64,000 bases of DNA from the NCBI GenBank assembly GCA_963812885.1, contig CAWEWZ010000008.1, positions 248,001-312,000 of the forward strand. Direction: 5' to 3'. The notes beneath the pieces are model-generated. The model did no database searches, was not told where the DNA came from, and saw nothing but the letters and a program-made list of their open reading frames with translations. Position numbers and translations under genes: made by a program. The stretch comes from Bog-756 sp963812885 (GTDB taxonomy: Bacteria > Actinomycetota > Acidimicrobiia > Acidimicrobiales > RAAP-2). Positions 1-9,418 of this stretch are shown here, one piece after another. Position 1 is the stretch's first letter. Each line of letters opens with the position of its first letter.

Positions 1-49
1 TCCCTCCTCGGGGTCCACCGACCCGCCGCTGTTCACCGTCGAGGAGTGA
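1..49 (+). CDS. 3' end of an unidentified gene (partial)
   Basis: The frame starting at base 2 is open to the window edge and ends with residues PLFTVEE and a TGA at 47-49. Fifteen residues are too few to identify a family. It is followed by a 138-base gap with the promoter of the next gene, so it belongs to a separate upstream transcription unit. That it is coding at all is an inference from codon composition and the acidic tail. Confidence 0.35.
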   Translation, partial: PSSGSTDPPLFTVEE

Positions 50-150
50 GAGGGCGGGGTCACCGCCGCGGAACGCACCCCCGGGATCGACGGCGGCACC
101 GTTCCCCGTGGAGGGGGGCGGCGGACAGGCAATGTGGGGCGCCGCGGCAC

Positions 151-180
151 CTGACGGACCGTCAGACCAGGCAGTACACT
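151..180 (+). promoter_or_regulatory. Promoter with TetR-type palindrome, amidohydrolase
   Basis: CTGACGGACCGTCAG at 151-165 is a perfect palindrome around one central base. Its left half also serves as a plausible -35 (CTGACG), 18 bp from a -10 TACACT at 175-180. The start codon follows 7 nt after the -10, so the mRNA should be leaderless. Similar palindromes lie before the genes at 7381 and 9419 and before the TetR gene starting at 15095. Confidence 0.6.
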
Positions 181-187
181 CGGCTTC

Positions 188-1387
188 ATGTCCGACATGC
201 CCTGGATCATCTCCGTCGACGACCACGTAGTTGAACCTCCCAACGTGTGGATGGATCGTCTCCCGAAGAAGTACCACGACGTCGGCCCTCGAATCGTGCG
301 GGCCCCGATGGGGGAGATCACCTTCGTTGGCGGCAAGCTCACCGTGGTGCCCGGCTCCGAAGGGTTCCCCACCGACTGGTGGTACTACGAGGATCTCAAG
401 CGACCGCTGCTCCGGGTCGACTCCGCCGTGGGGGTGCCCCGCGACGAGGTGACCATGCGGGGTGTCACCTATCAGGACATGCGACCGGGCTCCTACGAGG
501 TGAAGCCCAGGCTCGAGGACATGGACACCAACCATCTCGAGGCCTCGCTCTGCTTCCCGACCTTCCCGCGCTTCTGCGGTCAGACCTTCACCGAGGCCGA
601 GGACAAGGAGCTCGCCCTCCTGTGCGTCAAGGCCTACAACGACTGGATGGTCGATGAATGGTGCGGGCCCGAGGCCAAGGGACGCCTGATCCCGCTGACC
701 CTTGTCCCGCTGTGGGACGCGGAGCTGGCCGCCGCCGAAGTGCGCCGCAACGCAGACCGCGGGGTCCGGGCGGTGTGCTTCAGTGAGATCCCTCCCTTCC
801 TCGGCCTGCCCTCCGTGCACGATCCCGGCCACTACTGGGACCCCTTCTTCCGGGCCTGCGAGGAGACCCGGACGGTGATCAACATGCACATCGGATCCTC
901 GTCCAAGATGCCCTCCACCTCGGCCGACGCTCCCCCGGCCGTCGGATCCACCCTCACCCACTCGAATGCCACCTACTCGATGGTCGACTTCATGTTCTCG
1001 GGGGTGCTCGTGCGGTTCCCCGAGCTCAAGCTGGCCTACGCCGAGGGCCAGATCGGCTGGATCCCCTACATCCTCGAGCGCGCCGACAACGTGTGGGAGG
1101 AGAACCGGGGATGGGGCGGGGTGGCCGACATCGTGCCCGAACCGCCATCCACCTACTTCCACCGCCAGATCTACGGTTGCTTCTTCGACGACGCCTTCGG
1201 ACTGAAGAACGTCGAGTCGATCGGGGTCGACAACATCACCTACGAGTCCGACTACCCCCACTCCGACTCCACCTGGCCCAACACTCGCCAGATCGCCGAG
1301 AAGCAGATGAAGGACCTCACCGACGAGCAGATCTACAAGATCGTCCGGGGCAACGCCATCAAGCTCTACGACCTCGACTTCAAGTGA
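188..1387 (+). CDS. Amidohydrolase, metal-dependent (amidohydrolase 2 family)
   Basis: A 399-residue TIM-barrel hydrolase of the ACMSD/decarboxylase-like amidohydrolase family (COG2159), probably cytosolic. The N-terminal metal-binding strand reads SVDDHVVEPPNVW (residues 9-21), with the D-x-H and E-P typical of actinobacterial members. A buried His lies in NMHIGSS near residue 235 and the C-terminal metal Asp in ESDYPHSDSTW near 353-363. Length is normal and the frame is intact. The substrate cannot be told; relatives hydrolyse or decarboxylate ring-cleavage products. The ATG at 188 is fixed by the -10 box 7 nt upstream. The next genes (acyl-CoA dehydrogenase, LLM oxidoreductase) suggest catabolism of a hydrophobic substrate. 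It ends in a tandem array that copies its own stop region. Confidence 0.85.
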   Translation: MSDMPWIISVDDHVVEPPNVWMDRLPKKYHDVGPRIVRAPMGEITFVGGKLTVVPGSEGFPTDWWYYEDLKRPLLRVDSAVGVPRDEVTMRGVTYQDMRPGSYEVKPRLEDMDTNHLEASLCFPTFPRFCGQTFTEAEDKELALLCVKAYNDWMVDEWCGPEAKGRLIPLTLVPLWDAELAAAEVRRNADRGVRAVCFSEIPPFLGLPSVHDPGHYWDPFFRACEETRTVINMHIGSSSKMPSTSADAPPAVGSTLTHSNATYSMVDFMFSGVLVRFPELKLAYAEGQIGWIPYILERADNVWEENRGWGGVADIVPEPPSTYFHRQIYGCFFDDAFGLKNVESIGVDNITYESDYPHSDSTWPNTRQIAEKQMKDLTDEQIYKIVRGNAIKLYDLDFK

Positions 1388-1633
1388 CGTCCACGGTTCG
1401 AGTGACTCCCACGGTTCGAGTGACGTGCACGGCTCAAGCGACAGTGCCGGTTCGAGTGACAGTGCCGGTTCGAGTGACAGTGCCGGTTCGAGTGACAGTG
1501 CCGGTTCGAGTGACGTGCCGGTTCAAGTGACAATGCCGGCTCAAGCGACTGTGCCGGTCCGAGTGACAGTGCCGGCTCAAGTGACAGTGCCGGTCCGATT
1601 CACTGCGCCGACTCGAGCGACTGCCCCGGCCTA
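1388..1633 (+). repeat. Post-stop tandem array, 18-bp unit
   Basis: Thirteen to fourteen head-to-tail copies of an 18-bp unit (one copy is 17 bp), consensus CAGTGCCGGTTCGAGTGA, begin at the base after the amidohydrolase stop. The gene itself ends TTCAAGTGA; the same nine bases recur exactly inside the array, and most units end in TTCGAGTGA or TCAAGYGA. Four central copies are identical, while the outer copies have diverged, as expected for slippage expansion. The array stops 12 nt before the next start codon. No spacers, no dyad symmetry and no open frame of its own. Confidence 0.9.
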
Positions 1634-1645
1634 AGACCCACCCCC

Positions 1646-3951
1646 ATGGACCTGCGCTACACCGACGCCGAGGAGGCGTTCCGGAGCGACCTGCGCCGCT
1701 GGCTGGCCGGCGTTCTGCCCACCCTCCCGACGAAACCGTCACCGAAGGACTGGCCCGGGCGCCGCGCCTACGACACCCACTGGCAGCGCCTCCTGTTCGA
1801 TGCCGGCTATGCCGGGGTCGACTGGCCGGTCGAGGGTGGTGGCCGCGGGTCGTCCCCGGTGGAGGAGCTCATCTTCAAAGAGGAACTCGAACGGGCCCAC
1901 GCCCCTTATGTCGGGGTCAACTTCGTGGGCCTCCTCCACGCCGGCCCGACCATCATCGCCGAGGGAACACCCGCCCAGCGTCAGCGCTACCTCCCGCCGA
2001 TCCTCCAGGGGGAAGAGGTCTGGTGCCAAGGGCTTCTCCGAGCCCGACGCCGGCAGCGACCTCGGCCTCCCTCCGCACCCGGGCCGTGCGGGACGGTGAC
2101 GACTACGTGGTGACCGGGTCGAAGATCTGGACCTCCCACGCCGAGGTGGCCGACAACTGCGAGCTGCTGGTCCGCACCGGCGCCGACGACAGCCGCCACC
2201 GTGGCATCTCGTGGCTGATCCTGCCCATGGACACACCGGGCGTCGAGATCCGCCCCCTCGCCACCATCGCCGGCTCGACCGAGTTCGCCGAGCTCTTCCT
2301 CGACGAGGTGCGGGTGCCGGTGGCCAACCGGGTGGGGGACGAGAACGACGGCTGGCGGGTGACCATGGTCACCCTCAGCTTCGAGCGGGGCACCGCCTTC
2401 GTCGGTGACCTGCTCGAGGCCTTCGAACTGCTCAACTCGACGGTGGCCCTGGCCCAGCGGACAGGAGCATGGTCGGACCCGGGGACCCGGCGGCAAGCCG
2501 GTCATCTGCGAGCCGAGCTCGACGCCCTGTGGGCCCTGACCAAACGCAACGTGTCCCAGGCCGCCCGCACCGGCATCCCCGGGATCGGCGGCACCCTCTT
2601 CAAGCTGGCCTACACCGAGACCCGTACACGCCTCGGGGAGTTCTCGCTCTCGGTGTTGGGCCGGGCCGGGCTGGCTGCCGACGACCCTCCCGGAGCCGAC
2701 GGGTTGGGCGACCTGCCGGCAGAGACCATGGTCGAGGACTGGCTCCGAGGGATCTCGCTGACCATCGCCGCCGGCACCTCCCAGATCCAGCGCAACATCG
2801 TCGCCGAGCGCATCCTCGGCCTGCCCAAGGAGCCCCCCGCCGGTGCCGCATCGGGTGCCGGGGCCGGCACGGCGTCCAGCGCCGGTCCGGCCCGAGCCGC
2901 GGCTCCGGCGCCGGCCGCCGGCCCCGGCCCCGAAGGGCTGATCGCCGTGGACTTCGAACTGACCGAGTCGGAGACCGACCTGGCCGCGGGAGTGCGCCAG
3001 CTGTGTCAGGGTCGCTTCGCCCTCGACGGGATCCGTCGCCTCGAGGGCGCCGACCGGGTGGTGGACCGCTCGAGCTGGCGCGAGCTGGGTGAGGCCGGCG
3101 TGTTCAATCTGTGCCTGGCCGAGGAGGCCGGTGGCGTTGGGCTGGGGCTGACCGAGGCGAGCCTGGTCTTCGAGGAGTTGGGACGGGCACTGGTCCCGGG
3201 TCCACTCGTGGCGTCCCATCTGGCCGCCGGCCTCATCGACGGCGCCGACGATGGTTCGGTGGTGGTGGGGCTGGTCGAGGCCACGCCGGCCCCGGGGAGC
3301 ACCGGCATCACGACCCCACCAGCGGCATGGCCGCCATCCCCACCGTCATCGAGTGGCTCGATGACCTCGACGTCCTCCTCGTCCTGTCCGACCAGGGGAT
3401 CGCGGCCCGTCGACCCCCGGTCCCTCGAGGCCGCCCGGTTGGAGCGACCCATGGATCCGCTGACTCCGGTGTGGACACTCGCCACGTTGCCGCCGGGGAC
3501 CCCGGTGGCCGGACCCGACATCGCTTCGTGGTGGCGGCGGGACGGCGCCGTGCTCACCGCCGCGCTCCAGGTGGGCGCGGCGGCCTGGACCACCGAGCTG
3601 GCCGTCGAGTACGCAAAGCAGCGCCGTCAGTTCGGGCGGCCCATCGGTGGGTTCCAGGCGGTCAAGCATCTGTGCGCGGACATGGCCGTGCGGACCGAGG
3701 TGGCCCGGTGCGCCGTCCAGGCCGCCGCCGTCACCGTCGACCAGCCCGACGTCGGCGACGGCAACGTGGCCGCGGCCGGAGCCAAGCTGCTGGCCGACGA
3801 AGCGGCCATCACCAACGGAAGGTCCTCCATCCAGGTCCACGGCGGGATGGGGTTCACCTGGGAGGTCCCGGTGCACCTCGCCTACAAGCGGGCCCGGGTG
3901 CTGGCCACCCAGTTCGGGACGTCCGAGGAGCTGGCCGAACTCGTGGGCTGA
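1646..3951 (+). CDS. Fused two-domain acyl-CoA dehydrogenase (FadE34-like)
   Basis: About 768 residues made of two complete acyl-CoA dehydrogenase units joined by an Ala/Pro/Gly-rich linker (2827-2945). Unit 1 starts with the ATG at 1646 (MDLRYTDAEEAFRSDLRRWL), carries the FSEPDAGSDL flavin/substrate motif and ends with GTSQIQRNIVAERILGLP. Unit 2 starts near VDFELTESETDLAAG and has the QVHGGMGFTWE motif. Mycobacterial sterol side-chain dehydrogenases work as unlike pairs, and FadE34 is a natural single-chain fusion, so a bulky acyl-CoA such as a sterol or bile-acid side chain is a fair guess. The usual YEGTSQIQR is AAGTSQIQR in unit 1, so the classic Glu base is absent there. The frame is broken by +1 changes near 2028, 2070 and 3408 and by a -1 (or +2) near 3300. 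Confidence 0.8.
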
Positions 3952-4068
3952 GTCATTGGCTGACTCATTGACCGATGCGTTGGCTGAGTCAGATTCGTTG
4001 GCTGATTCAATTGGCTGAGTCGTTGGCTGAGTCAGTTGACTGAGTCGTTGGCTGAGTCGTTGGGCGCG
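3952..4068 (+). repeat. Post-stop tandem array, 12-bp unit
   Basis: About nine copies of a roughly 12-bp unit, consensus TTGGCTGAGTCG, directly after the dehydrogenase stop. The gene ends GTGGGCTGA, so GGCTGA is shared with every full unit. The first five units keep the reading frame and so give repeated in-frame TGA codons; later units vary by 1-6 bp. The array fills most of the gap to the next promoter. Confidence 0.85.
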
Positions 4069-4107
4069 GCCGGAGGGCGGGCCACGTCCCTGCCCGACAC
4101 CGGGGCG

Positions 4108-4113
4108 TAACCT
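4108..4113 (+). promoter_or_regulatory. -10 box of a leaderless promoter
   Basis: TAACCT, matching TANNNT, ends 6 nt before the GTG at 4120. No Shine-Dalgarno sequence is present, so the LLM gene is probably read from a leaderless mRNA. Confidence 0.5.
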
Positions 4114-4119
4114 GATCCG

Positions 4120-5099
4120 GTGAGCGCCTCCCCCATCACCCCTCCGCCGGACACCGTCACCGTCCTGCCGCCGAACAGGACGGTGTTCGGGATGCAGCTG
4201 CCGGTCCAATCACAGTCGACCATCTACGTGCAGCCCTGGGAGCCCGCGGCCGGTCCGGAGGAACTGGCCCAGGTCACACTGGCCTGCGAGGCCGCCGGCT
4301 TCTTCTACGTCGGCGTCTGCGACCACACCCTCATCCCGTCCCGGTTGGCGGGAGCCATGGGCACCACCTGGTACGACACCGTCGCCACGCTCGGCTGGCT
4401 GGCCGGGATCACCACCGACATCCGTCTCCTCTCCCACATCTACGTGGTCGCCCTCCGCCACCCGTTGCGGGCGGCCAAGGAGTTCGCCACCCTCGACGTG
4501 CTGTCCGGTGGCCGGATCATCTGTGGGGTGGGGGCCGGGCACGTGTCCGAGGAGTTCGACCTCATGGGCCCGGCGTTCGAACACCGGGGCCGGCCACCGA
4601 TGAGGCCATCGCCGGATTGGCCGCCGGATTGTCGACCGAGTACCCGGTGCTCACCGGGCCCCGCTGGCCGGCGTCCGACGTCGGGCTCAGGCCCCGGCCG
4701 GTCCAGACTCCCCGACCACCCATCTGGGTCGGCGGTTCGTCCCCCGCCGCCCTCAAGCGCGCCGCCCGCTTCGGCGACGGATGGCTCCCGCAGTCGCTGG
4801 GGCCGAACGTGGAACTCCTGGGCACGCTGCGCCGGATGCGCGAGGAGTACCGGGGCGGGGCACCGATCGACATCGGCGGCATCGCCGACTTCTTCTATGT
4901 GGGCACGCCGCCGTCCGGACTCGAGTTGCCCAAGGGAACCGTGGCCGGATCCGCCGAGCAGGTGGCCGAGTACCTCCGCCCGTTCGCCGAGGCCGGCGTG
5001 GGCCAGGTGCAGGTGCGGTTCCCATCCCGGTCCGCCGACGAGCTCTGCGACCAGATCGCCGCCTTCGGCCGGGAGGTCACTCCCCTGGTCGGCCAGTGA
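4120..5099 (+). CDS. LLM-class flavin (probably F420-dependent) oxidoreductase
   Basis: About 326 residues of the luciferase-like monooxygenase superfamily. The N-terminal half has QLPVQSQST, CEAAGFFYVGVCDH and the barrel core LRHPLRAAKEFATLDVLSGGR. The C-terminal half has PPIWVGGSSPAALKRAARFGDGWLP, the usual phosphate-site strand. Actinobacterial members of this type mostly use coenzyme F420, but cofactor choice cannot be read from sequence. The GTG start is set by a -10 box 6 nt upstream; an ATG at 4189 is an alternative. A frame change near 4600 (HRGR to TDEAIAGL) is best explained by one missing base. The 3' end overlaps the next small gene by GTGA. Confidence 0.8.
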
Positions 5100-5352
5100 G
5101 CCGGGATCCGAGCGGGCGCGGTCGCACCCGCCGCCTGCTCGTGCTGGGCCTGGCTCTGGTGGTGGTGGCCGGTCTGGTGGTGGCCGACATCGTCACGCTG
5201 GACAAGGCCAAACCCAGCTTCAGAAACGAGACCCGGAGCTTCCAGCACCTGCTGGCGCCGTCGGCCACGCCACCTGTCGCCTTCCACCTCGAAACCCCAC
5301 CCGCTCCTCGACGACCATCTCGACGGTTCCGGCACCGGCCACCACGTCGTAG
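5096..5352 (+). CDS. Small membrane-anchored protein, unknown function
   Basis: The GTG overlaps the stop of the LLM gene (GTGA), so the two are translationally coupled. The product has a basic N-terminus, one strong membrane segment (LLVLGLALVVVAGLVVADIV, about residues 13-32) and a short extracytoplasmic part. In the initial frame the downstream part becomes Arg-rich nonsense; a shift near 5280 gives a Pro/Thr tail ending STVPAPATTS with a stop at 5350, which fits a secreted linker better. That end is an inference. No family recognised. Confidence 0.45.
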
Positions 5353-5378
5353 GGAACGGGCCGGGGCGGCGCCGCCGG

Positions 5379-5997
5379 TCAGGGTCTGGGAACGGTGGTC
5401 GTGGTCCCGGTCCCCGAGCCGCCGGGGGCCGACGATGTCGTGGTGGAACCTGATGTCCGTGGCTGGGTGGTGGTGGTCGACGGGCTGTGTCGGGGCCGTC
5501 GTGGTCGGTGCCGGCTGACCGGCCGCGGTGGTGCTCGTCGAACTGCCGGCATGGCCACCGGAGGTCGTGGACGTGGCGGGCCGGACGGTCGTGGTGGTGG
5601 TCGCAGGCGCCGTCGTAGAAGTCGTGGTGGAGGTGGCAGACGACGGCACCGGGAAGGTCACCCCGCGTCCGGAGCAGGTGCCACTGGCAAGATCGCAGGT
5701 GATGGCGGCGGAGTTCGGTGGATACAGATAGCACAGGGTCCCGAATCCGAGAAACAAGATGATCATCAACAGCGTGGAGCGCCGGATGGGCAACCGCTGA
5801 TGGACGGGTACCGACATCCAACCGACCAGCGCGCTGTGTCTCTCGACCGGAGCCTCAGTGTCCACCGCGCTGTCCCTTTCCTCACCGGCCCGACCGGCCT
5901 CCGCCTCGACGTCAGGAGCGCTGAAGCCGCGGGTCGCCGGCTGCCGTACCGTCGGGTCGACCCGGTTGACTTGGGTGTCGTCGGGATCGTCGGTCAT
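5379..5997 (-). CDS. Membrane-anchored Thr-rich surface protein
   Basis: About 205 residues. The first 72 residues are acidic and probably cytoplasmic, then comes a single membrane helix (LLMIILFLGFGTLCYLY), a short CDLASGTCSG loop with two Cys, and a long Ser/Thr/Pro tail (TTTSTTAPATTTTTV) like a mucin-type stalk. One +1 change near 5490 must be corrected; the restored frame continues STTTTQPRTSGSTTTSSAPGGSG and stops at 5379, back to back with the convergent gene ending at 5352. No enzyme domain. The start at 5997 sits directly after a long 9-bp array, so its promoter may lie in or before that array. Confidence 0.6.
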
Positions 5998-6250
5998 TGC
6001 GCCCGCTCATCCAGGTCCACGAGACCGACCAGTCCCGCCCGCCGATCTGGGTCCACGAGACCGATCAGGCCCGCCGGCCGATCTGGGCCCAGCGGGCCCA
6101 CCAGGCCCACCAAACCCACGAGGCTCACGAGGCCCATCAGGCCCACCAGGCCCACCAAACCGGGCTCACGAGGCTCACGAGGCCCATCAGGCCCTCACCA
6201 GGCCCACCGAGCGGCCCACCAGGCTCACGAGGCTCACGAGCACGGGTCGT
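5998..6250 (-). repeat. Post-stop tandem array, 9-bp unit
   Basis: On the minus strand, downstream of the MscS gene, 20 or more copies of a 9-bp unit (CTCGTGAGC, CTGGTGGGC, CTGATGGGC) run almost to the start of the next gene. The MscS gene ends CCATCGTGA, and TCGTGA is kept in the CTCGTGAGC units. The 9-bp period keeps frame, so the array is open in one frame as repeating Leu-Val-Ser/Gly, but the upstream stop makes translation unlikely. It separates two co-oriented genes by about 250 bp. Confidence 0.85.
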
Positions 6251-7119
6251 TCACGATGGAGCCGGGTCACCGATGGAGGGCGAGGTGATGCCGGCCGACC
6301 GCAGGGCGGTGGCGGCCCGGAGCCGGATCTCGCGGGCCACTTCGAACTGGCGTCCCGGGAAGGGTCCGGGCGATGAGGCGGAGCTGCACGTAGCCCACGT
6401 CGATGGTCTCGACCCCGGCCACCACCGGCGGACCGAGGAGGAGGTCCTTCCACCGGGGGTCGGCCGCCATCTGGCCGACCACCTCCTTCAACAGCGAGGT
6501 GACCCGCTCGAGGTCTTCGGTCACCGCCACCGGGATGTCGACGACCGCCTTCGACCAGTCCTTCGAGAGGTTGGTCACCTGGCGCATGGCGCTGTTGGGC
6601 ACCACCACCAGCTCGCCCTGGGCGTTGCGCAGCTTGGTGACCCGGAGGGTGAGCTCCTCGACGGTTCCGGTGATGCTCACGGCCGATCCGGGGACCGACA
6701 GCCGGATCAGGTCCCCGAAGGCGAACTGGTGCTCGGTCAGCAGGAAGAAGCCGGCCAGCAGGTCGCCGACCATCTGTTGGGCACCGAACCCGAGCCCGAT
6801 GCCGATCACGGTGGCCGGGGCCACCAGCGTGGTGAGGGGGATCCCCAGCCGGTCGAGGGCCAGGATGCCGGCGATGAAGGAGGCGAGAGCGACGACCGAC
6901 CATTCGACCGCCTCGCTGACCGCCCGGGACCGCTTGAGGCTCTCGGAGGCCAACGCCCCCGACTCGATCTGGCGACGGATCTGGTTGTCGATCCACCGGC
7001 GCCGCCGCGCCCCGAACCAGTGGGCGAACCGGACGAAGAGGCCGGCCCCGAGGACCAGCACGACGGCCGGGAGCAGGTGGTTCTGGAGCCAGGTGTGGTC
7101 GATGTCCGGAAACTACCAT
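6251..7119 (-). CDS. MscS-family small-conductance mechanosensitive channel
   Basis: About 288 residues. Membrane segments lie at VVLVLGAGLFVRFAHW and VVALASFIAGILALDRLGI, followed by the MscS pore and beta domain: IGIGLGFGAQQMVGDLLAGFFLLTE is the Gly/Ala-rich TM3, then FAFGDLIRL and GTVEELTLRVTKLRNAQGELVVVPNSAM. The C-terminal part is the alpha/beta vestibule and ends SPSIGDPAPS. It acts in the cytoplasmic membrane as a turgor release valve. Two +1 changes need correction: one T near 7108, which restores an ATG start at 7119 (MVVPDIDHTW), and one G near 6358. Shorter than E. coli MscS at the N-terminus by one helix. Confidence 0.8.
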
Positions 7120-7213
7120 CGACCCCCGGCGCTCTCCGCTCTCCGCCGGTGGTGGCCGGTCGGCCGGCTGGACCGGAATCTCCCGGCATCGGGCGGGATC
7201 CGGCAGGGCACCA

Positions 7214-7229
7214 TAAACTGACGGTCAGT
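7214..7229 (+). promoter_or_regulatory. Promoter with TetR-type palindrome, deacylase gene
   Basis: TAAACT at 7214-7219 fits a -10 box and overlaps ACTGACGGTCAGT at 7217-7229, a perfect palindrome around one base. A repressor bound here would cover the -10 and the transcription start. The leader to the start codon at 7381 is about 155 nt and has a good ribosome site (GAAGGGA). Confidence 0.55.
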
Positions 7230-7380
7230 CAGCTCAAGGCGCCCGGCGTGTCCCATCGGGCCCACGGCCGCACCACCGACAGCCACACCGAACCGCCACC
7301 GCAGACCACCGAACCGCCACCGAGCACTCGCCACCGCACCGCCGCCGCACCCCATCTCACCCCAGCGAAGGGAACACCAC

Positions 7381-9249
7381 ATGCTCGACTACGTGATCCG
7401 AAACGGCCTGGTCGTGGACGGCACCGGGAGGCCGGGGCGACGGGCCGACGTCGGGATCTCGGACGGCAAGATCGTGGCCGTCGGCCAGGTCGACGAGCAG
7501 GGCGCCACCGAGCTCGACGCCGAGGGCCTGGTGGTGGCCCCGGGAATCATCGATCCCCACACCCACTACGACGCCCAGCTGTTCTGGGACCCGACCGCCT
7601 CCCCGTCGAACCTGCACGGGGTGACCACGATCATCGGGGGCAACTGCGGCTTCACCCTGGCGCCGATCAAGGCCGCCGACCACGACTACATCAGGCGGAT
7701 GATGGCCAAGGTCGAGGGCATGCCCCTGGTGGCCCTCGAGAACGGGCTCCCCTGGGACTGGACCAGCTTCAGCGACTACCTCGAGCAAGCTCGAGGGCAA
7801 CCTCGGGGTCAACGCCGGTTTCCTGGTCGGGCACTGCGCCCTGCGCCGCTGGGTGATGGGAACCGACCGGGGCGCCGAGGTCGCCTCCGACGAGGAGATC
7901 ACCGAGATGGCCCGGCTGCTGGCCGAGTCGCTCGACGCCGGCGGTCTCGGGTTCTCCTCCTCGCAGTCCCGCACCCACTCCGACGGGGACGGCAATCCCA
8001 TCTCGTCCCGCAACGCCGACCGTCGCGAGATGCTGGCCTTCTGCGAGGTGGTGCGCGACCACCCGGGCACGACCCTCGAGTACATCACCAACGGGTGCCT
8101 CGACACCTTCACCGACGAGGAGATCGACCTGATGGTGGCCATGACCACCACCGCCCACCGGCCGCTCAACTGGAACCTCCTCACCGTCGACTCCCGCACG
8201 CCGGACAAGACCCGAGCGCCAGCTGGAGGCATCGGCCGCCGCCGCCCGGGCCGGAGGCCGCATCGTCGCCCTCACCATGCCCACCCTGGTGCCCATGAAC
8301 ATGAGCTTCCGGACCCACTGCGCCCTCTTCCTGATCCCCGGGTGGGGCGACGTGATGGGACTGCCGCTCGAGGAGCGGATCGAGAAGCTCCGCGATCCCA
8401 GCGGTCCGTGACCAACTCGACGAGCTGGCCCACTCCGAGAAGGCGGGCGTGTTCCGTCGCCTGGCCAACTGGTCGAACTACATCATCGGCGACACCTACG
8501 CCCCCGAGAACGAGGGCCTGAGCTGGCGCGACGTCGGTTCCATCGCCGCCGAGCAGGGGAAGCCCCCCTTCGACGCCCTGTTGGACCTGGTCATCGCCGA
8601 CGAGCTGCGCACCGTGCTGTGGCCCAAGGCCTCCGACGGCGACGACGCCTCCTGGCAGGCCCGGGTCGACGTCTGGAACGACCCGGGGGCGATGGTGGGC
8701 GGTTCCGACGCCGGCGCCCATCTCGACCGGATGTGCGGATCCAACTACCCGACCTCCTTCCTCGGCGACTGCCTGCGCAAGCGCAAGCTGGTGCCCATGG
8801 AGCGGGCCGTCCAGATGATGACCGAGCAGCCGGCCCAGCTCTTCGGGCTCCACGACCGGGGCCGGGTGGCCGAAGGGCTGTGTGCCGACCTGTTCGTCTT
8901 CGACCCCGAGACCATCGGATCGGAACCGGCCACGCTGGTGCACGACCTGCCCGGGGGCAGCCCGCGCCTGATCGCCGACGCCCTCGGTGTCGTGCGGGTG
9001 TTGGTCAACGGCGTGGAGACGGTGGCCGACGGGAAGCCGACCGGCAACCTGCCCGGGAGCCTGCTCCGGTCGGGACGCGACACCGTCACCGTGGACCCGG
9101 CGACACGGCGGGGGTCTGAGCCGCCCGCCGCCGACACCGACGCAGCTCCGCCGACACGCCGCCACCGGCACGCAGCCGCCGACCGCCGCGACTCACACGC
9201 CGACCCGCCGACCCGCCGACCGCCGACACGACCGCCACGCCGCCGCTGA
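7381..9249 (+). CDS. N-acyl-D-amino-acid deacylase-like amidohydrolase
   Basis: A two-domain amidohydrolase of the D-aminoacylase type. The N-terminal beta-sandwich opens with LDYVIRNGLVVDGTG. The zinc site HTHYDAQLFWDP lies near residues 60-71, GNCGFTLAP near 90-98, and GSDAGAHLDRMCGSNYPT near 440. A C-terminal strand reads GLCADLFVFDPE. Members hydrolyse N-acyl-D-amino acids or related amides and are common in actinobacterial catabolic clusters. Three +1 changes (near 7787, 8212 and 8402) break the frame; each disappears when one duplicated base is removed. The last 40 codons are a Pro/Arg/Ala-rich low-complexity tail, so the true end may be near 9120. Start chosen for the GAAGGGA site 9 nt upstream. 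Confidence 0.78.
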
Positions 9250-9288
9250 TCCCGGCCTGCCGGATCTGCCCCTCGCGTGTCGACGACC

Positions 9289-9310
9289 TACACTGCTGAC
9301 GCGGCGTCAG
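9289..9310 (+). promoter_or_regulatory. Promoter with TetR-type palindrome, aldehyde dehydrogenase
   Basis: A -10 TACACT at 9289-9294 is followed one base later by CTGACGCGGCGTCAG (9296-9310), a perfect 7+1+7 palindrome that would cover the transcription start. It is closely related to the palindromes at 151, 7217 and 15128. Confidence 0.65.
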
Positions 9311-9418
9311 ATACGAGCCACCGATCGACCGCCCGGACGACCACACCGGCCGACGTCCGCCCCGGCGCAGCCGGCGCGTGCGCCCGGAGAGATCCACCAC
9401 CGCGAAAGGGGACCCGCC

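Noticed and set aside
1388..1633. Resemblance of the array unit (GGTTCGAGTG) to a tRNA T-arm, suggesting degenerate tRNA genes
   Set aside because: No acceptor, D or anticodon stem surrounds any copy, the copies are 18 bp apart, and no CCA end is present.
6187..6290. The Leu-Val-Ser/Gly frame in the 9-bp array as part of the MscS protein
   Set aside because: Correcting the +1 change near 6358 gives a proper MscS C-terminus and a stop at 6251, so the array is outside the gene.
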